NCBI GenBank assembly: GCA_030549495.1
Contig: JAUIRK010000070.1
Location: 322,501-386,500 of the forward strand
DNA: 64,000 nt
Direction of reading: 5' to 3'
From: Nectonema munidae
Taxonomy: Eukaryota > Nematomorpha > Nectonematoida > Nectonematidae
Shown here: positions 13,587 to 25,022 of the stretch, in pieces
Layout of the letters: each line of letters opens with the position of its first letter
Numbering within the stretch: position 1 is the stretch's first letter
Translations under genes and position numbers: made by a program
The notes under the pieces: model-generated
What the model saw: only the letters and a program-made list of their open reading frames with translations
The model's database searches: none
Told to the model about the DNA's origin: nothing

Positions 13587-13901
13587 TCAATCACTGTGCA
13601 ACCTCCGATTGCTTTATCTGCAAAAGGGCAATTGTTTGATATATTCTATTCTCGCCATTTTAGCTTTCTCTATACTCCTTATATTATATTTCCTGTGCTC
13701 TGAAGAATATTGCATCCAGGTTGGCGTTTCCTAGCGGCTGTTTTTGGCCTTTGACATTCAACCCTCAGAAGCTAAATTTGCTTTTTTTAAATGTAGAGTT
13801 TTGTAATTTTCACATCATTTTATTTATTTTTTTTTCTTATAATTTTTACATTTTGACTATAACACTTTTGAAAATAAAGCTGATATGATATGATATATAT
13901 G
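13587..13901 (+). mobile_element. 5'-truncated LINE 3' end inserted into an older LINE
   Basis: A 315-bp plus-strand insertion is flanked by the 9-bp direct repeat ATACTTAGA (13578-13586 and 13902-13910). It ends in AATAAAGC followed by a GATAT repeat tail, as made by target-primed reverse transcription. Its left part carries the last residues of a LINE ORF2 (STEEYC-like segment CSEEYCIQVGVS then a stop). The surrounding minus-strand LINE endonuclease is interrupted exactly here: the GGFNFDL segment lies to the right and the ISDHLPSF segment to the left. The insertion is therefore younger than its host element. Confidence 0.8.
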
Positions 13902-14213
13902 ATACTTAGAGATTGAATGTTTGAAGGAATTCGAACAAATCAAAATTAAAGCCTCCAACAAAAATGCTCATTTTGTATTCATATTTATAATTAAGTCATC
14001 ATGAACATAAAAAGCTAGACGCGAATGGGAACTCAATGATGAAGGTTGTCAAACTAAACTGTAGCGAGCAATGTTATAATATTGACAATATTTTTAATCC
14101 AAGTTCCTTGCAAGCAAATTACATGTGGAAAGTCATTGTTTCAAGCACAACATAGATCAAGAAAGGCCAATAGTGAACTATACTTAGAATTGAGTGATTG
14201 GATATTGAGAGAT

Positions 14214-14400
14214 GGTTGGTTGGTTGGTTTGAGATATCAAAGCACTTTCAGCAGTAAAGCTATATGCTCGCATTATGCTTAAGATGGTTAATCACAGTTT
14301 TTGTGAATTTGTTTTTTAGAGTTGGGAGCCTTGGGGATCGAACCCCTGACCTTCAACTGTTAAGCTGAGAGGTACACCCTAACAACCATGAGGCTCAAAA
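14214..14400 (-). mobile_element. tRNA-derived SINE (SINE-C) with 13-bp target duplication
   Basis: The 187-bp insertion is flanked by the perfect 13-bp repeat GATATTGAGAGAT (14201-14213 and 14401-14413). On the minus strand it begins with a tRNA-like head at 14397: acceptor-like GAGCCTC, an A-box-like TGGTTGTTAGGG, a stem TCAGC/GTTGA, a B-box GGGTTCGATCCCC and a closing AAGGCTC. It ends in an ACC-rich tail (CCAACCAACC). It sits inside the LINE endonuclease, between a right-hand fragment ending at 14401 and a left-hand fragment carrying SLNSKYSSLLAFLDL. The head has a 6-base anticodon loop and a mismatch in the acceptor stem, so it is not a working tRNA. Confidence 0.85.
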
Positions 14401-14649
14401 GATATTGAGAGATAATAAATTAAATTTATATAAGGATCTTGTAAATTAGTAATAGTAGAAGAATAAATGTTTTCGAAAAATGTAGAATCACTAAAGTGAG
14501 GAACATTAAACAAATCTTGGTTCATAATGAAAGACATTGATATATCCTATATTAATATAAATGGAAATCATTAAGATCTTACATATTCAATATTTTTTTA
14601 CCAAAGGACAAGGTATGCTCCAAGAAAAATGTTTTGTATCCTCACTTCT

Positions 14650-15430
14650 ATTTTTAGACAGTTAGAGCGAAGTAGACTATTTGAATCTTCTTTAAAAGTA
14701 CACTCTTTGTATTCATGCTCTTTTGAAACACAGTATGTACATACCTGAATTTTTTATATCTCAAACCAACCATCTCGTTGCCACCATTTTTATTTTCTAT
14801 TTCTTCAGTAACAAATGTATCATCAACATCTTCTGGAACTGTTATTTTTATTTTTGGGTATAGTCTTTTGTAACTTTTAAACTTGACATTGTTCTCTCCA
14901 AGGAGTTTTTCAGCTCTTTCCAAGGATGGATTATCAGGCAATGGAATTTTCATAACTTTTGAATTTTCTATAGTTAATTTTTACTCCATCAAGGCAATCT
15001 TTGATCAAGTCTTTCTGTAATGGATCCGATTTTAAAAACAAAACATTTTTATTAGATTTCACTGCATTGGCATAAGAATTTTCATTTTTTATAGAATCAG
15101 TTTTGTTCCCACACTTACAAATAACTTTTTGTTTTAAAACATTGAATTCAGAATTAAAAATTCTAAACTCTATTTGTATATTTTCCATTACTTCTTTTAC
15201 ATACCTATTATTTTCTGAACTTTGATCTTCTTTTTGGTTAAAGATAACCTGAGATGAGTTTCTTACACATTTCAAACAAACCCATCTGAGGCCACGTTGT
15301 AATTTTTATTAAAAAAATCAATGAATCTATCAGGGAGTTTAGAGCAAGCATAGCAGAACCATTTACTACAAATAAAACAGCAGACCATATCCTGTACATG
15401 GTTTCCTTTACAATCAAAACAAGATCCACG
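14650..15430 (-). pseudogene. LINE ORF1 remnant with PHD-like zinc finger
   Basis: Three overlapping frames carry the parts of ORF1. First comes a finger with ten or so Cys/His, including CFDCKGNH, CCFICSKWFCYACSK and a final CLKC. Then follows a charged coiled-coil-like middle (EVMENIQIEFRIFNSEFN), and then a domain with alternating basic and hydrophobic residues (PSLERAEKLLGENNVKFK), which is probably the RNA-binding part. In such LINEs ORF1 coats the element RNA. The frame shifts near 15270 and 14940, so no intact protein is made. A PHD-type ORF1 is known from several CR1/L2-like LINEs; the clade assignment here is tentative. Confidence 0.6.
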
Positions 15431-16031
15431 ATTTCTTGTTTTGTTTATTCATTAAATAAAACAAATGTAAGAACTAAAAAAAAAAGAATGAAAGTGAATG
15501 CACAAGAGAAGAGGAACAGAAAAATGCTAATAAAAGTGACATCACAACAGAAACAAAATAGCCATTTTTATAATTAAAATATTTACAAATTATTATAATT
15601 ATTATAAAAATTAAATTAAAATTATTATATAATGTTTACATATTATAATATTGCAACTTTCTCGATTTATGATGCAGATATAACTTTTTTCTGTAAAACT
15701 ATTTTTTATATATATTTGCGCGTCGTAGCAACTTGCTCGAGTAGGGGTATTTTATTTTCACTAGATCTATGAAAACTACAATAGTTAGTGCACCGTACAT
15801 TATTTTATTAAAAAATAAGTCTTCGAAAGAACTCATCACATGCTAGATAGTCTAAATGTAAAATTGTTTAACTCCATTTTTTCATAGATATCTATAATAT
15901 AGTACTAATATATAGATGTTATAATAATTGAATGCCATACTTTTGCGATTTCTAAACACTAATGGTATTCTATTTCGTTATACTTGTAAGGTATCATGTC
16001 TATGAATAAATTTGATTTACTAATCGAACCA
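15431..16031. other. A+T-rich spacer
   Basis: I see no gene. The stretch has short repeats of ATTATTATAA type near 15590-15660. Confidence 0.4.
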
Positions 16032-16191
16032 CCCATGATGAGGGGCGTGAGTAGGGTTGGTTAGATGCTGGATTCGATAACTCAAGGTCTTGGCTTCGAT
16101 CCCGCATAAAGCCTGCTTTGCTCATATTTCGATACAAGCGGTGCAATTGTGCCTTCTCGATGAAAACACTCTATGGTACATTTACCTTTAC
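16032..16191 (+). mobile_element. SINE-A with perfect 12-bp target duplication
   Basis: This is the best-defined copy of a tRNA-derived SINE family in the window. It is flanked by the identical 12-mer CTAATCGAACCA at 16020-16031 and 16192-16203. The head carries a tRNA-like promoter (GGGTTGGTTAGATGCTGG, then the B-box GGCTTCGATCCCGC). The body reads TTTCGATACAAGCGGTGC, TTGTGCCTTCTCGATGAAA, and the tail is a short TTTACC repeat. RNA polymerase III would read it and a LINE would mobilise it. The intact target duplication points to a fairly recent insertion. Confidence 0.9.
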
Positions 16192-16203
16192 CTAATCGAA
16201 CCA

Positions 16204-17167
16204 AGCCAACTCTTATTGTCAGAGTGATGCTAAAGGGGGTATATTAATATTTGCCTTCAAAATTTAAATATGTTGCAAATACTGTAAAATATATTTAAGT
16301 TAAAATTGAGTATTATCAATATAACTACATTTCTTTGTAAACTAATTTTTCTTAGGAGGCATACACGTTCGGCTACTTTGTCTAAGTTATGAGTCGATCT
16401 CTTAGTTAAACGACTCCATCTATTCGCATCCCTCACAACCGCTCCTCCCCTACCCTCACTGACTTTACAATATCCAATTATAATCGCATTGTGATGAATT
16501 TCTCCTTTTTCGCGATTGTTCATCCCTTGCACAGCCTGCTATATTGAAGGATTTATATTTTTTGTTCTTGTCTGCAAAAAGTCATTTTAATTTGATTTAT
16601 AGTAGTTTTTTATATTGTTATCCGAGGATTTGCAAACTTTTATGCTGTATGCGCCAAAAATAATGTTTTCTGATGATGATGCGCTAAAATTATTTATTCT
16701 TTTTTAATTCAATTTTAAATCTTAAAATTATGATAGCTAATCTTATAAAGAAAAAGAAAGGAAAAAAATCCTCCAATGGTCTTCAAGAGGCGAATTACTT
16801 ATCAAAAAATGTGATACCATGCTTTTAGCTTTTATATCAGTGATGGAAATTGAATTATGTTCTAGTGAAAAAATTTCTACTCCTTCTCAATCTATCAATT
16901 TTATCAGGAATGTTTCAAATATAAATTTTTTTCTTCATTTATCTAAAAACTGTCAAAAACTGTTTTTATTGGCCTGAAGTCTTGTAAGTATCGAAGATAT
17001 GAAACTCTAGCTGCACAACTGGATCTATATATAAATAATAATTAAACTAATCACTTTATCATTTCTCTTTATATTTATTATACATTCGCTTTTAACTTAG
17101 TTCTATCTCAAAAATTTGCTTGGTAAAATTGTTTAATAACATTTTTCTTTCGCTTACCTTTTTCCAG
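16204..17167. other. Non-coding, probably sif intron or upstream sequence
   Basis: No gene is supported. A minus-strand open frame at 16532-16257 includes a moderately G+C-rich patch (16360-16520) that I do not recognise. The last bases before 17168 form the splice acceptor of the first visible sif exon (polypyrimidine run then CAG). Confidence 0.4.
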
Positions 17168-17435
17168 TTGGCTGATTGTAAAGCATTGGCTCACGATCAA
17201 AAAGATGCGAGTGTCTCATGCAAGTAAGCGGTCTTGGAAGCGGTACTGGGTGTGCTTGAAAGGGCCAACTCTTCTCTTCTACTCTTCTTCAAATCCGGAA
17301 CTCCCCAACTCAAAGAAGATCCTGCACCATGTGGCTGTGATTGAGGGTGGCGTGGCTCAACCGATTCCAGAATATCCAAAAAAAGAAAACATCTTTTGTT
17401 TGAGCATAGACTCTGGTGACGTCTTTCTCCTTCAG
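17168..17435 (+). CDS. sif: sif exon a: N-terminal PH domain, first part
   Basis: The acceptor is tttttccag before 17168 and the donor is gtaaaatc at 17436. One base completes a codon from a missing upstream exon, then 89 codons follow. They begin WLIVKHWLTIKK and run through SWKRYWVCLKGPTLLFY, the beta-strand core of the PH domain, and IPEYPKKENIFCLSIDSG. This matches the fly stretch around WKGYWVCLKGTTLLFY. The PH-CC-Ex module binds membrane lipid and partner proteins and localises the enzyme. The exon ends in phase 0. The ATG at 17205 is internal and is not a start site. Confidence 0.93.
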
Positions 17436-20400
17436 GTAAAATCACTCACTTTTACATGGATATAAATTTCAAGCGTTCATTTTTTGAAAAAAGTAAAAAA
17501 AACATGAAATTTCTTTTTATGCAACAAAATTTTAGAATAACAAAGTATTATAATAGTATTGTAAGCAATGAAAGTAATTGTTTCAAGGCTTATGTCGTCT
17601 AGTCAGTGTTTTTCAAAAGATTCTTTGCCAGTGTTATAACTGGAATTTTTGCAAATCTAGGCATTCTTTGATAATATATTTAATTGGCAAAACTTATCAA
17701 TCCTTGGATAAAAGTTTTGTTCAAAGTTTCTGAGACTAATTTTGACAAATTTACAAAGTAATTTAGCGTTGCTACCAACAATTTGAATAGCTTTGTCCCA
17801 GATCTTTTCTCTTAGAACTATTTTCGCTTGCGACCCCTTATTTGCAAGTGGAGGTTCTTGCCACCCTAAACTTTGAAATATAAAAATAATGATATACAGA
17901 TCAGTTAACTAGTGAAAAGAACCTGACAGATAATTGCCTGAAGGCCAACTTCATAATGAATGAACCCGATCGACAATTTCGCGATTAGACATATAAACGG
18001 CCACCGATTTTCGTCTTACAACTCTTCTCAAAGGTCAAGTTAATCCCATAATAACTAAATTAAGAAGTTCTTGAAATGTTTACTTTATAAAAATAGGATT
18101 TCGAGGACTTATCGGAGTGTGGAGTTAATATCCTCTGAAAAGTTTGAAGAATAAAAAATTTCGAATTATAGAAAAATGAATCACTTATTTTATTTACAAA
18201 AGTTTATTGAAAACAAAAATTTTAATGCTTATAGCAAAAATTAAATCTCCATTTCAAAAGATGAAGTAGTAAAAAAGTCGTAACACAAATTTAATCAGAA
18301 TAAAATTGGGATAAATTTTTTGAAAAAAGAAAAAAATTAATTTGGATCATTGATACATAGATAGTCTGCTGTCTATTCAGTTTTGCCATTTGACAGTTTA
18401 AAAAACGGTCTGACAGCTCACTTCTTTATTCTCGATGAAGCCGGATTATGACAACTCCCCACTAAATATTTCCCTGATTGGAAGGACAGCCCTCCAAAAA
18501 AATATAATATACGATGCATAGAGATAGGAACACACCTAAAATATTTTTGTGCATTTACTAGTCTTAGAAAGAAGGAACTTTAACTTTTCTCAAAAATTAC
18601 AAAAATGAAGAGAAGTTAGTTAGGTGGATTTCCTTTCCCAGGATTCTTTTTAATGCATGATTTGAAGGACACTAGTTTGCGATTCATCTAAATTTTTCTT
18701 TTGCTGAATTCGTTATTTCCAAAATGCAGCATCGCGTTGGCCTTCAATTTATTGATTGCTCTATATTCGCTATAGTTTTTTCAGTCAGGAAGTTGCTTTT
18801 CTATAAACCTTTTTTAACTTCACACCATTCAATGAAAATTTGTTCAATCAAACTTGTTGGCAAAAATGTGTGTGCACGCGAAATTGTTCTTATGTTGTAT
18901 TGTAACGCGAGATTTTGTTAAACAATATAAGCATGGACCACTTTCAAGTAGTACATTTACCATACTGCGATGGATCAGGTAGTTGTTTACCACGAATTGA
19001 CCAATCTGACAGATATCCATACGACATTGATATATTGAGAACTTGTTCATCGAGTAGGTGATCGTGTAGAAGAAAATAAAGTCATTGAAAATTCATATGT
19101 ACGGACTATTTTCTTTTATACTTTTTCTTGCTCATTTCAAAAGATTTTGAGAGTAAAAACGAAAAAACATACAAAAAGCAAAAAACAAACTACTTTCTTG
19201 TTAGTTATAGCTAAAAAAAATTTTCCAATTTTTTTTATTATATGTAATTTTTTATTTGTTTTTTTAAATGCTTCTTTTATTGATTTTTTATATCAAGTTT
19301 TTGTTGGTTTTTGCTTTTTTTAATGCTGATTGTTTTTGAATTTTTTTTTTGCTTTGATTTTTAAATCTTTTTCTTTGTTTTTGTTTTAACTTATTTGTTA
19401 AAACTATATAACTTGTTTTGTTGTAAAACTAAATTAATTGAATCGAAATAATGTAATACAGCTATGAATACCATTTGTTTTAGTATAGACAGGCATTTTT
19501 ATTTAGAGGGGCCAAATGGGGCACTACTGGATATTTTTACCTACAGCCTATGTCTAAATCTAAAATACGGTATAAAGTGATTAATCTGCATCAGCATTGA
19601 CATCCGTAGAACTAATTTTTGAAGAATCAGTATCGGAATAGTGTCCGCAAAAAACTAAAAAAATAAAGACTTCTTAACTCTTCTCTAATTTAATCATAAT
19701 TGAAATCTATGAACTCATTTATAATATAAAATATGTTGAAATAAGTATTAAGATTTTAAAAAATTATTTCTATGATAATTTTTTAAAGTTTTTTTCTCAT
19801 TTTTTTCCTTTGTTAATAGATAATAGATATAGCAACATTTGTTTTATATATTTATTAAACAAAAAAAAATTAAGTATTTTTTTCCATGTTAATAGATATA
19901 GCAACATTTGTTAACTTTAATTCAGACAATGGATCATGGTAAACGTATACGATTATACGATTGAGACTCGCCAAATAAAAATGTTTCCTACGTCAGTGTA
20001 TATATGTATATACATTTGTCTCATTCAGAGCTTCATGACATTTTTACTATAGGTGAAAAGATACTGTTCCATTGGAATACATAAAAAAAATTTTAAAATC
20101 AAACTATGACGAAAAAAATGGAGTTTATTAGTTTTTGGACATATTTATCCAAATTTAAACGATTTAACAAAATTTTCTTAACAAAATTATAATAATAACA
20201 CAATTAAACACTGCTATTAACTAACAAGTTGGCGATAACCTATTTACCCATCAAAGAACTGTCTTTCTACAAAAGTCGGAGAAATATTTATGCTCGTAAA
20301 TTTCAAATTGAAAATATTTATAGCAATTTCAAAACTACGATTCGTATTGTTAATTGTGAAAAACAAGAATCGGTATCGATGTTCGAATCGACAAAACTTT

Positions 20401-20436
20401 TAGAATCGCTAGATCCCTGATCCAATGTAACAAATT

Positions 20437-20780
20437 CTATAACATAACATAACATAAGTTTATTAGCGCGTCGGAGTAAAGGAAAGAAGAAGAAGAAGAA
20501 GAAGGGGAGAATGCAATGTTTAGCAGAGCTCAAACATTCTGTTTTTTCCAAAATTCATCCAATTTTTTCTTAAAATCATAAACGTTTGGAGCATTAACAA
20601 TATCATCGGCAAGTGAATTCCAGTCATTAATGATTCTTTCAGAGAAAAACCTTCTTAAATAGGACTTTTTACAAAACGATTTCTGAAATTTTTGAGAGTG
20701 GAATCTTTAGTTTCTTTTCGAAAAATCAGGTAAAATTCTAGAGTTGATGAGTATTTTCATGAAGGATATTATAAACTTAT
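20437..20780 (-). mobile_element. 5'-truncated LINE: C-terminal end of ORF2 and tail
   Basis: On the minus strand the sequence encodes the usual last residues of a CR1/Jockey-like LINE ORF2: RRFFSERIINDWNSLAD, then NAPNVYDFKKKLDEFWK, then a stop. A GAAGAAG-type tract (20485-20501, plus strand) and a pentanucleotide tail AACATAACATAACATAA (20441-20457, plus strand) lie beyond it. The rest of the element is absent, which is the usual result of incomplete reverse transcription. The precise left and right ends are uncertain. Confidence 0.75.
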
Positions 20781-23289
20781 GAAGGATATTATAAAGAGGA
20801 ATCTGTTCTTATGACAGCCTCCTCTTTGTGTTTATAAGCTCTTTTATCTACTTCTCTCCTCTTTCTAGATTTTAGGATTTGTACTAACATTTCTGATTTT
20901 ACTATGGTGTATATTTCTTATTTTAGTTTCTCATACCAAGGAGTATGTTTTATTTTAGATTTACTTTCTTATCACAGGTAGAATCTTGGCAAGATTTAAG
21001 GGATTTGTTCGCCATTTTCTATATTTTGATTTTATTTGCTTGCATTCTTAGTAAAAGTAGCTTATTGTAAAAAAAATGAATTCATTATTTAATTTTAAAT
21101 ACTAAATTTCAATTTTTTGATGGCATGGCCTTAGAAGAGAAGTTTTAAAGAAGCCAAGGATATGTTTTTGGTTAATATTAAAAAAATGTAAGCTACATTT
21201 CATTGAAAATCTGTAAGAAAATATAATCATGAAAAAACTTTATTAATTATAAGACTTTTTTTAAAAATAATTACCAGATTCACATTTATTATACAATTGA
21301 AACAATAAATATAAATCCAAAGTAACTTCGTAATACGCTAAATACGAACTCAGAAGTGAAAATTAAAACAGGGGAAAGAAAAAAGTAAGCCATTTTGATG
21401 AAAATAGGCAAAAAATTTGACGTCAATCAAAATTTTTTGCGCCAATGATAATAAATGAACGAGCAATGAGCTTAAAAATAACTTCATCACTCGGCTGGCG
21501 CGCCATATTTTGTCCAGCACTGATTTAAATGGCTTGGCGATTTTGTTATTGACTCGTATTGTCGCAGGGTTTATTATGGAAAAGAGTGTTGTGTTTGCGT
21601 CCATGTTAATTCGTCTTTGAAATTTCATCTATCAACAAGAAAGAAGAATTTAGAGAAAATTTTCCATTGATTCGCACAATTCGTCGTATTTGTTGGATGG
21701 AGAAAAGGGAAAACTAAAAATAGAATGATAATGGTAATGATGATGATGATTTATGCAGGATGTACGGATAGAAAGATATAATCAAGTCAACTAACTTATT
21801 GTATTGATCTTGTTCTTTTGCGTGTAGATTAGGCAAGAAACTTTTCTCCATCAGCAGACATAATTCACATGAATAAGCTTAATCGTGTTTATATATTTTC
21901 AATTTCACATTGTGACGAGGACTTATTTTCAAATTGATCAGCCCTTTGAGTATGCAGACAGTAATTTCCAGCAATTAGGGAATTTGAAGAAGACGAGCAA
22001 AGAATATAAAACTTGTGTTTATTATATTCTTAGTCGGTATAGACTTGACTCTGAATTGTAAGATAAAATGCCATGTCAAAATTGAGATATTTTAATACGT
22101 TTATTTTAGCACAATTTAACATTACAAGTTTATCTCGACTTTTTAGCCTTAACATAATAATCCGTTTAGATTATTATGAGTCAAACGTTTAAAATTAAAA
22201 GCTTTTATACCCTTTTCATCTAAACACATAAAAGAACGAGTGAGTTTAATAAAGCGAGCATAATGAAATTTGTAAATAATATTGCATAACATAGACATTT
22301 TTTATTAAACAAATTCTAGTATATATATTATATGCTACACAATATTTTGTTTTAATTGTACTTTTTTGAAAAATGTGAAAAATCAAAGCAAAGAATAATA
22401 AATTTTTATTAGTAATAACCATGTGTAGTGCCAAAAAATAGGAATCAAAATGTTTTTCAAATTTAATCAAGTTTGCTCCATTATTGTGGAGGCTCTTTTG
22501 CAAGTTAAAATGAAAGGAGGCGCAAAATACGCGCGTTGAATTAATAATAATAATTAAAACAAATACAAAAATATAGGGTACTTCAAATAGAATTGCCATT
22601 TCCTTTTTATATTTCAAGTATGCTGAATTGATTAGTCGTTTCCACCTTTCACTTTATCCAAAGAAAACGTTCACTTCAGTTCATCAATCAAAGTCGCTAT
22701 GTTATCTCGAAATTCTAGTTCAAGTGTAATTCAGTGTTTTTAAACCAAAATACTTGCAAAATAGCATTTTAAGCACGGTAAGTTGATTGGTGATACTTAT
22801 TTTCACGCTGGTGCCGAATAGGTTAATCCAAAATTTTCCAAAATATCATTTTCAGGTATTTTCAATTGTTCAGGCATACTTATTTTTCGTTTCTTACCTT
22901 GGTAACTACAAGGTTACTTTTTTTTTGGTTACTTACCTTGGTGTTTGATACTTTTTGTATCATAATTTCGAAAACACTTCCATATTCTGTTTTTAAAATA
23001 TAAAACAGTTTAATATTAGCCTGTATACTGGCCCAAACCAAAATATTTTCGATCAAATGTATCAATACTGAAATTACATTAATTAATAATGGTTAAAAAT
23101 CAAACTTAAAAGTTTATGTATTGAAATGTAAAGTTGTGAGTGATATATAAGACTTTATTCAAAATATTAATACTCAATATACGATTATGAGTAAAAAAGT
23201 TGAGATTTCTTTTTAAAATTTACACTTATTTCTATTATTTTAGCTTTTATCTTAATTTTTTGTCAATATCCATAGTTTGTTGACATCCA

Positions 23290-23389
23290 TAAAGAAGAAA
23301 AATCTTCTATAGCTGGACAGATGCTAATAATAGTCGCGATTTGGAATCGAACCCAGATCCTACGCGCCTACCACTAGACCATCTGTCGA
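23290..23389 (-). repeat. SINE-B copy (tRNA-derived)
   Basis: On the minus strand the segment starts CGACAGATGGTCTAGTGG (A-box), has the B-box GGGTTCGATTCC, then CGCGACTATTATTAGCATC and AGAAGATTTTTCTTC. This parallels the fuller SINE-B at 28070 (CGGCAGATGGCCTCGTGG, GGGTTCGAACCCC, CGTGACTATCCC). It is truncated at its 3' end compared with that copy. Confidence 0.75.
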
Positions 23390-24433
23390 TATTAGATATT
23401 AGAGTAAACATTCTAATTTTTGTTCAAACAGAAGCAATTAAGTAAAACATCTAAATGATTGAAATTAGTGACAACCAAGTACTTTTCTGATCTTAAGCGT
23501 TTAGGGCTAACTTTCATCTCAAAGAGACATTTTTAATGCTACAAAGCCGATTTATCGTTCTTTATTCCCATTAGATTGCGTTTGAAATGCACAATTTTTC
23601 CCGCATGTCATCTATGCCCTTTAACTTAGTCAACCTGATATGAAGATACGTAAAGCAGTTACTTGGTTAATTTGCTAGTTATTTATTCAGTTAATTTGGG
23701 AATTTGTTTAAGAGGTAAGTGGTAAATTTAGTCAAGAGACGACGTGGATGAACTGCTAGGTGTTTTTGTTCTAGGCATAGTTATCTTCAGGAGAAGGGGT
23801 CTGTTTCAATCGCTGCTTCATTACTCCTTAAAATCACACACTTTTCTTGTGATTCAACGCAAAAAAAATACTCATATGTTCGTGTTCAAGATTGACAAGG
23901 TACATGCCTCATGAATCTCTTATAAGTCTTGATAAGCCTCTTAACTTCGTCCTCCAACAAAAAAATTGGTATTTTGACAATAAAAATACGCCTTTCATCC
24001 ATTTCTTTCTCATTTCACATACATTGGAACAGAGAAACTAAATTTATTTATTTTTATCTCAAAAATTTACAAATCAATAATAGTAAGTCTTTAAATGACT
24101 TAAATAATGATGTTTTAGTTTTTCATCTCTTTGTCTAGTTTGTTGTTTATGTGCTTTCAAAGCATTATAACTCAAAGAGATAAATTCTCAAATTTATTGC
24201 CTAAATAAGCTATTGATTTAATTATCATTTAGATGTTCATAAAATCGTCACAAAGTGTGAACGAAAAAAATGAGAAAAATTGAATTAAAAAAGTGGACTT
24301 TTTTTATTAAACTTTAATTTGCCTAACTAATCGAATTAGCTGATTACTAAATTAATTAATAAAAAAAGTTAATTAAAAAATTAACTAAATTGATATAAGC
24401 AATTTTAGTATTTAACCAGTTAACGACCAGAAT

Positions 24434-24585
24434 AAAGGTAAAAGGCATAGGGAGTTTCGATCAAGAAGGCACAATTACGCAGCTTGTATCGAACTATGAG
24501 AAAATAAGGCTTGATACGGGATCGAACCCAAGACCTTGAGTTATCGAAACCCAGTAACTAACCAACCTTACTTACTTAATCAGAC
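24434..24585 (-). repeat. SINE-A copy, minus strand
   Basis: On the minus strand it reads GTAAGGTTGGTTAGTTACTGG, GATAACTCAAGGTC, the B-box GGGTTCGATCCCG, ATCAAGCC, TCGATACAAGCTGCG, GTGCCTTCTTGATC and a CCTTTTACCTTT tail. This follows the same order as the plus-strand copy at 50402. No clear target duplication was seen. Confidence 0.8.
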
Positions 24586-24878
24586 GATATCTAGTATAAA
24601 GCAGAAGATTTGGATTAAAAAGCATTATTAAACGTAGACGAATCACATTTTTGTAAAGTCAACATATGTTGACTGTATTAAATAACAGGTTAATCTGATC
24701 TTTCCCCAGACTTATTTATCCTCCTTAAAACTGTTGGCCATGCGAGTAGAACATCATATATACTTTACTATATAGTGTAGAATTCATAATATGTATACGG
24801 AATTAGATTTTCACTTTCCATTCTCTTTGGAATTCATTTAATAACAATAATTATAAGTATTGACAAACGTTCATTTAG

Positions 24879-25022
24879 GCTTCTTCGAATGCGGAAACAG
24901 AGAATTGGGTTCACGCAATACATAACAGTTGTGCTGCATCCCTTGCTCGACACCACGGCAAAGAAAACATCATTAAGTTGATTTTGCAAGAAATTGAAAC
25001 GATTGAGTATTCCATTGAAATG
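24879..25022 (+). CDS. sif: sif exon b: end of N-terminal PH and start of coiled coil
   Basis: The acceptor is catttag before 24879, the donor gtagtt at 25023, and both ends are phase 0. The 48 codons read ASSNAETENWVHAIHNSCAA, then LARHHGKENII and LQEIETIEYSIEM. The W in ENWVHAIH is the invariant tryptophan of the last PH helix. The fly counterpart reads [20 protein letters not shown]. The remainder begins the coiled-coil/Ex extension. Confidence 0.93.

Larger units (their letters stand above)
12200..15430 (-). mobile_element. Decayed LINE (PHD-finger ORF1, endonuclease, reverse transcriptase)
   Basis: Reading leftwards: ORF1 begins near 15430, with a cysteine-rich PHD-like finger visible as CCFICSKWFCYACSK. 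ORF2 begins near 14536. Its APE endonuclease shows VICLQGTWI around 14100, GGFNFDL near 13950 and ISDHLPSF near 13490. The reverse transcriptase shows FRPVSIIPTLSKIFE at about 12600, FIDFSKAFDLISHRL near 12400 and VGVPQRSIL near 12230. Sequence beyond that box, including the YADD box, is absent, so the 3' part is lost. This is unusual, since LINEs normally lose their 5' ends. Many frame changes show it is old. Two later insertions, at 14214-14400 and 13587-13901, split it. Confidence 0.8.
17436..24878 (+). other. sif intron (7.4 kb) with repeats
   Basis: I find no sif exon in this intron. It contains a LINE 3' fragment (20437-20780), a SINE-B copy (23290-23389) and a SINE-A copy (24434-24585). 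A minus-strand frame at 22617-22246 starts with a signal-like hydrophobic stretch, but I could not support it as a gene. Confidence 0.6.

Noticed and set aside
14322-14397. A tRNA gene
   Set aside because: It has boxes like a tRNA but a 6-base anticodon loop, an acceptor mismatch and a flanking 13-bp duplication with an ACC tail. It is the head of a SINE.
16257-16532. Minus-strand frame with a basic, glycine-rich part (GRGGAVVRDANRW)
   Set aside because: No family recognised and no conserved start or splice sites; may be part of an unknown repeat.
17205-17465. A gene starting at the ATG at 17205
   Set aside because: The codons upstream of it (WLIVKHWLTIKK) are conserved PH-domain sequence and lead to a splice acceptor, so the ATG is internal.
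22246-22617. Minus-strand frame of about 120 residues with a hydrophobic start (VPYIFVFVLIIIIN) like a signal peptide
   Set aside because: A+T-rich intron DNA yields such frames by chance; no domain, no cysteine pattern, no conserved motif and no splice context were seen.
23330-23390. A tRNA gene on the minus strand
   Set aside because: The A- and B-boxes belong to SINE-B, whose body follows; no full cloverleaf.
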